Below are positions 63,687-64,000 of a stretch of 64,000 bases of DNA, piece by piece; the first letter of the stretch is position 1, and the number at the start of each line of letters is the position of its first letter. Source of the stretch: Charina bottae (lineage: Eukaryota; Chordata; Lepidosauria; Squamata; Charinaidae); NCBI GenBank assembly GCA_023362775.1, contig JALMGJ010000002.1:33695414-33759413 (forward strand), given 5' to 3'. The position numbers and the translations under genes were made by a program. The notes beneath the pieces are model-generated. The model was not told the DNA's origin, searched no databases, and saw nothing but the letters and a program-made list of their open reading frames with translations.

Positions 63687-64000
63687 AGAGCCAGTTCAGT
63701 CTAGTGGTTAAGGTGCTGGGCTAGAAACCAGGACTCTGTGAGTTCTAGTCCCGCCTTAGGCATGAAAGCCGGCTGGGTGACCTTGGGCCAGTCCCCGTCT
63801 CTCAGCCCTAGGAAGGAGCCAATAGCAAACCAGGAGACTGAGAGTTCTAGTCCCGCCTTAGGCATGAAAGCTGGCTGTGTGACCTTGGGCCAGTCACTCT
63901 CTCAGCCCAACTCACCTCACAGGGTTGTTGTTGTGGGGAAAATAGGAGGAGGAAGGAGTATTAGGTCTGTTCGCCACCTTGAGTTATTTATAAAAATAAT
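63687..64000 (+). mobile_element. MIR/CORE-type SINE with two 102-bp monomers, cut by window end
   Basis: The tRNA head GAGAGCCAGTTCAGTCTAGT starts at about 63687. GTCCCGCCTTAGGCATGAAA occurs at 63748 and again at 63850, 102 bp apart. The 3' end reads CGCCACCTTGAGTTATTTAT at the window edge. Confidence 0.85.

Overview
The window looks like a squamate reptile genome, most likely a snake. The evidence is the mix of repeats: Bov-B (RTE) LINEs, tRNA-derived Sauria-type SINEs that end in a Bov-B 3' tail, CR1/L2-type LINEs, L1, Penelope-like elements (PLEs), a MIR/CORE-type SINE, and many hAT and Tc1/mariner-type MITEs. There are no operons or prokaryotic genes. Most of the sequence is nested mobile DNA, and I could support only two host genes.

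Host gene 1 (+ strand, about 28.1-38.2 kb) is a prototype, single-domain galectin. Its three coding exons lie at 31105-31184 (80 bp), 35423-35594 (172 bp) and 37973-38119 (147 bp). Splice phases match, and a candidate promoter with non-coding exon 1 lies at 28085-28206. The sugar-binding HxNxR signature reads HLSAR, so the canonical Asn is Ser. Host gene 2 (- strand, about 61.3-51.26 kb) is a KRAB C2H2 zinc-finger gene. It has a KRAB-A exon (58803-58929), a KRAB-B exon (55616-55708) and one exon with 15 fingers (51262-52637), all joined in phase.

Layout. 0-10 kb: a decayed L1 split by an unclassified 581-bp insert, a CR1/L2 tail, a Bov-B with an intact 1010-codon ORF (2853-5885, -), and a Sauria SINE. 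10-15 kb: a PLE 3' end, then an old Tc1-like transposon split by a CR1/L2 LINE and a hAT MITE. 15.26-19.77 kb: a second full-length Bov-B with a 13-bp target duplication, carrying a hAT MITE and an internally deleted Tc1 transposon. 20-22.7 kb: an RTE tail, an unassigned LINE inside a SINE, and a solo LTR. 25.5-27.9 kb: a giant, nearly perfect palindrome made of two head-to-head PLE copies. 28-38 kb: the galectin gene, whose introns hold an L1-derived non-autonomous element and SINE/MITE nests. 38.4-39.2 kb: another PLE. 40-50 kb: SINEs with 102-bp internal tandem repeats, LTR, MITEs and decayed LINEs. 50.5-61.3 kb: a hAT element and the KRAB zinc-finger gene, with a CR1 LINE and a minisatellite in one intron. 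61.5-64 kb: MITEs and a SINE.

The features most worth following up are the PLE palindrome and the hammerhead-ribozyme cores at PLE 3' ends, the 102-bp monomer SINE family, a GC-rich hAT MITE family with clean 8-bp target duplications whose interior seems to have seeded a minisatellite, the intact Bov-B ORF, and the galectin with its altered binding motif.
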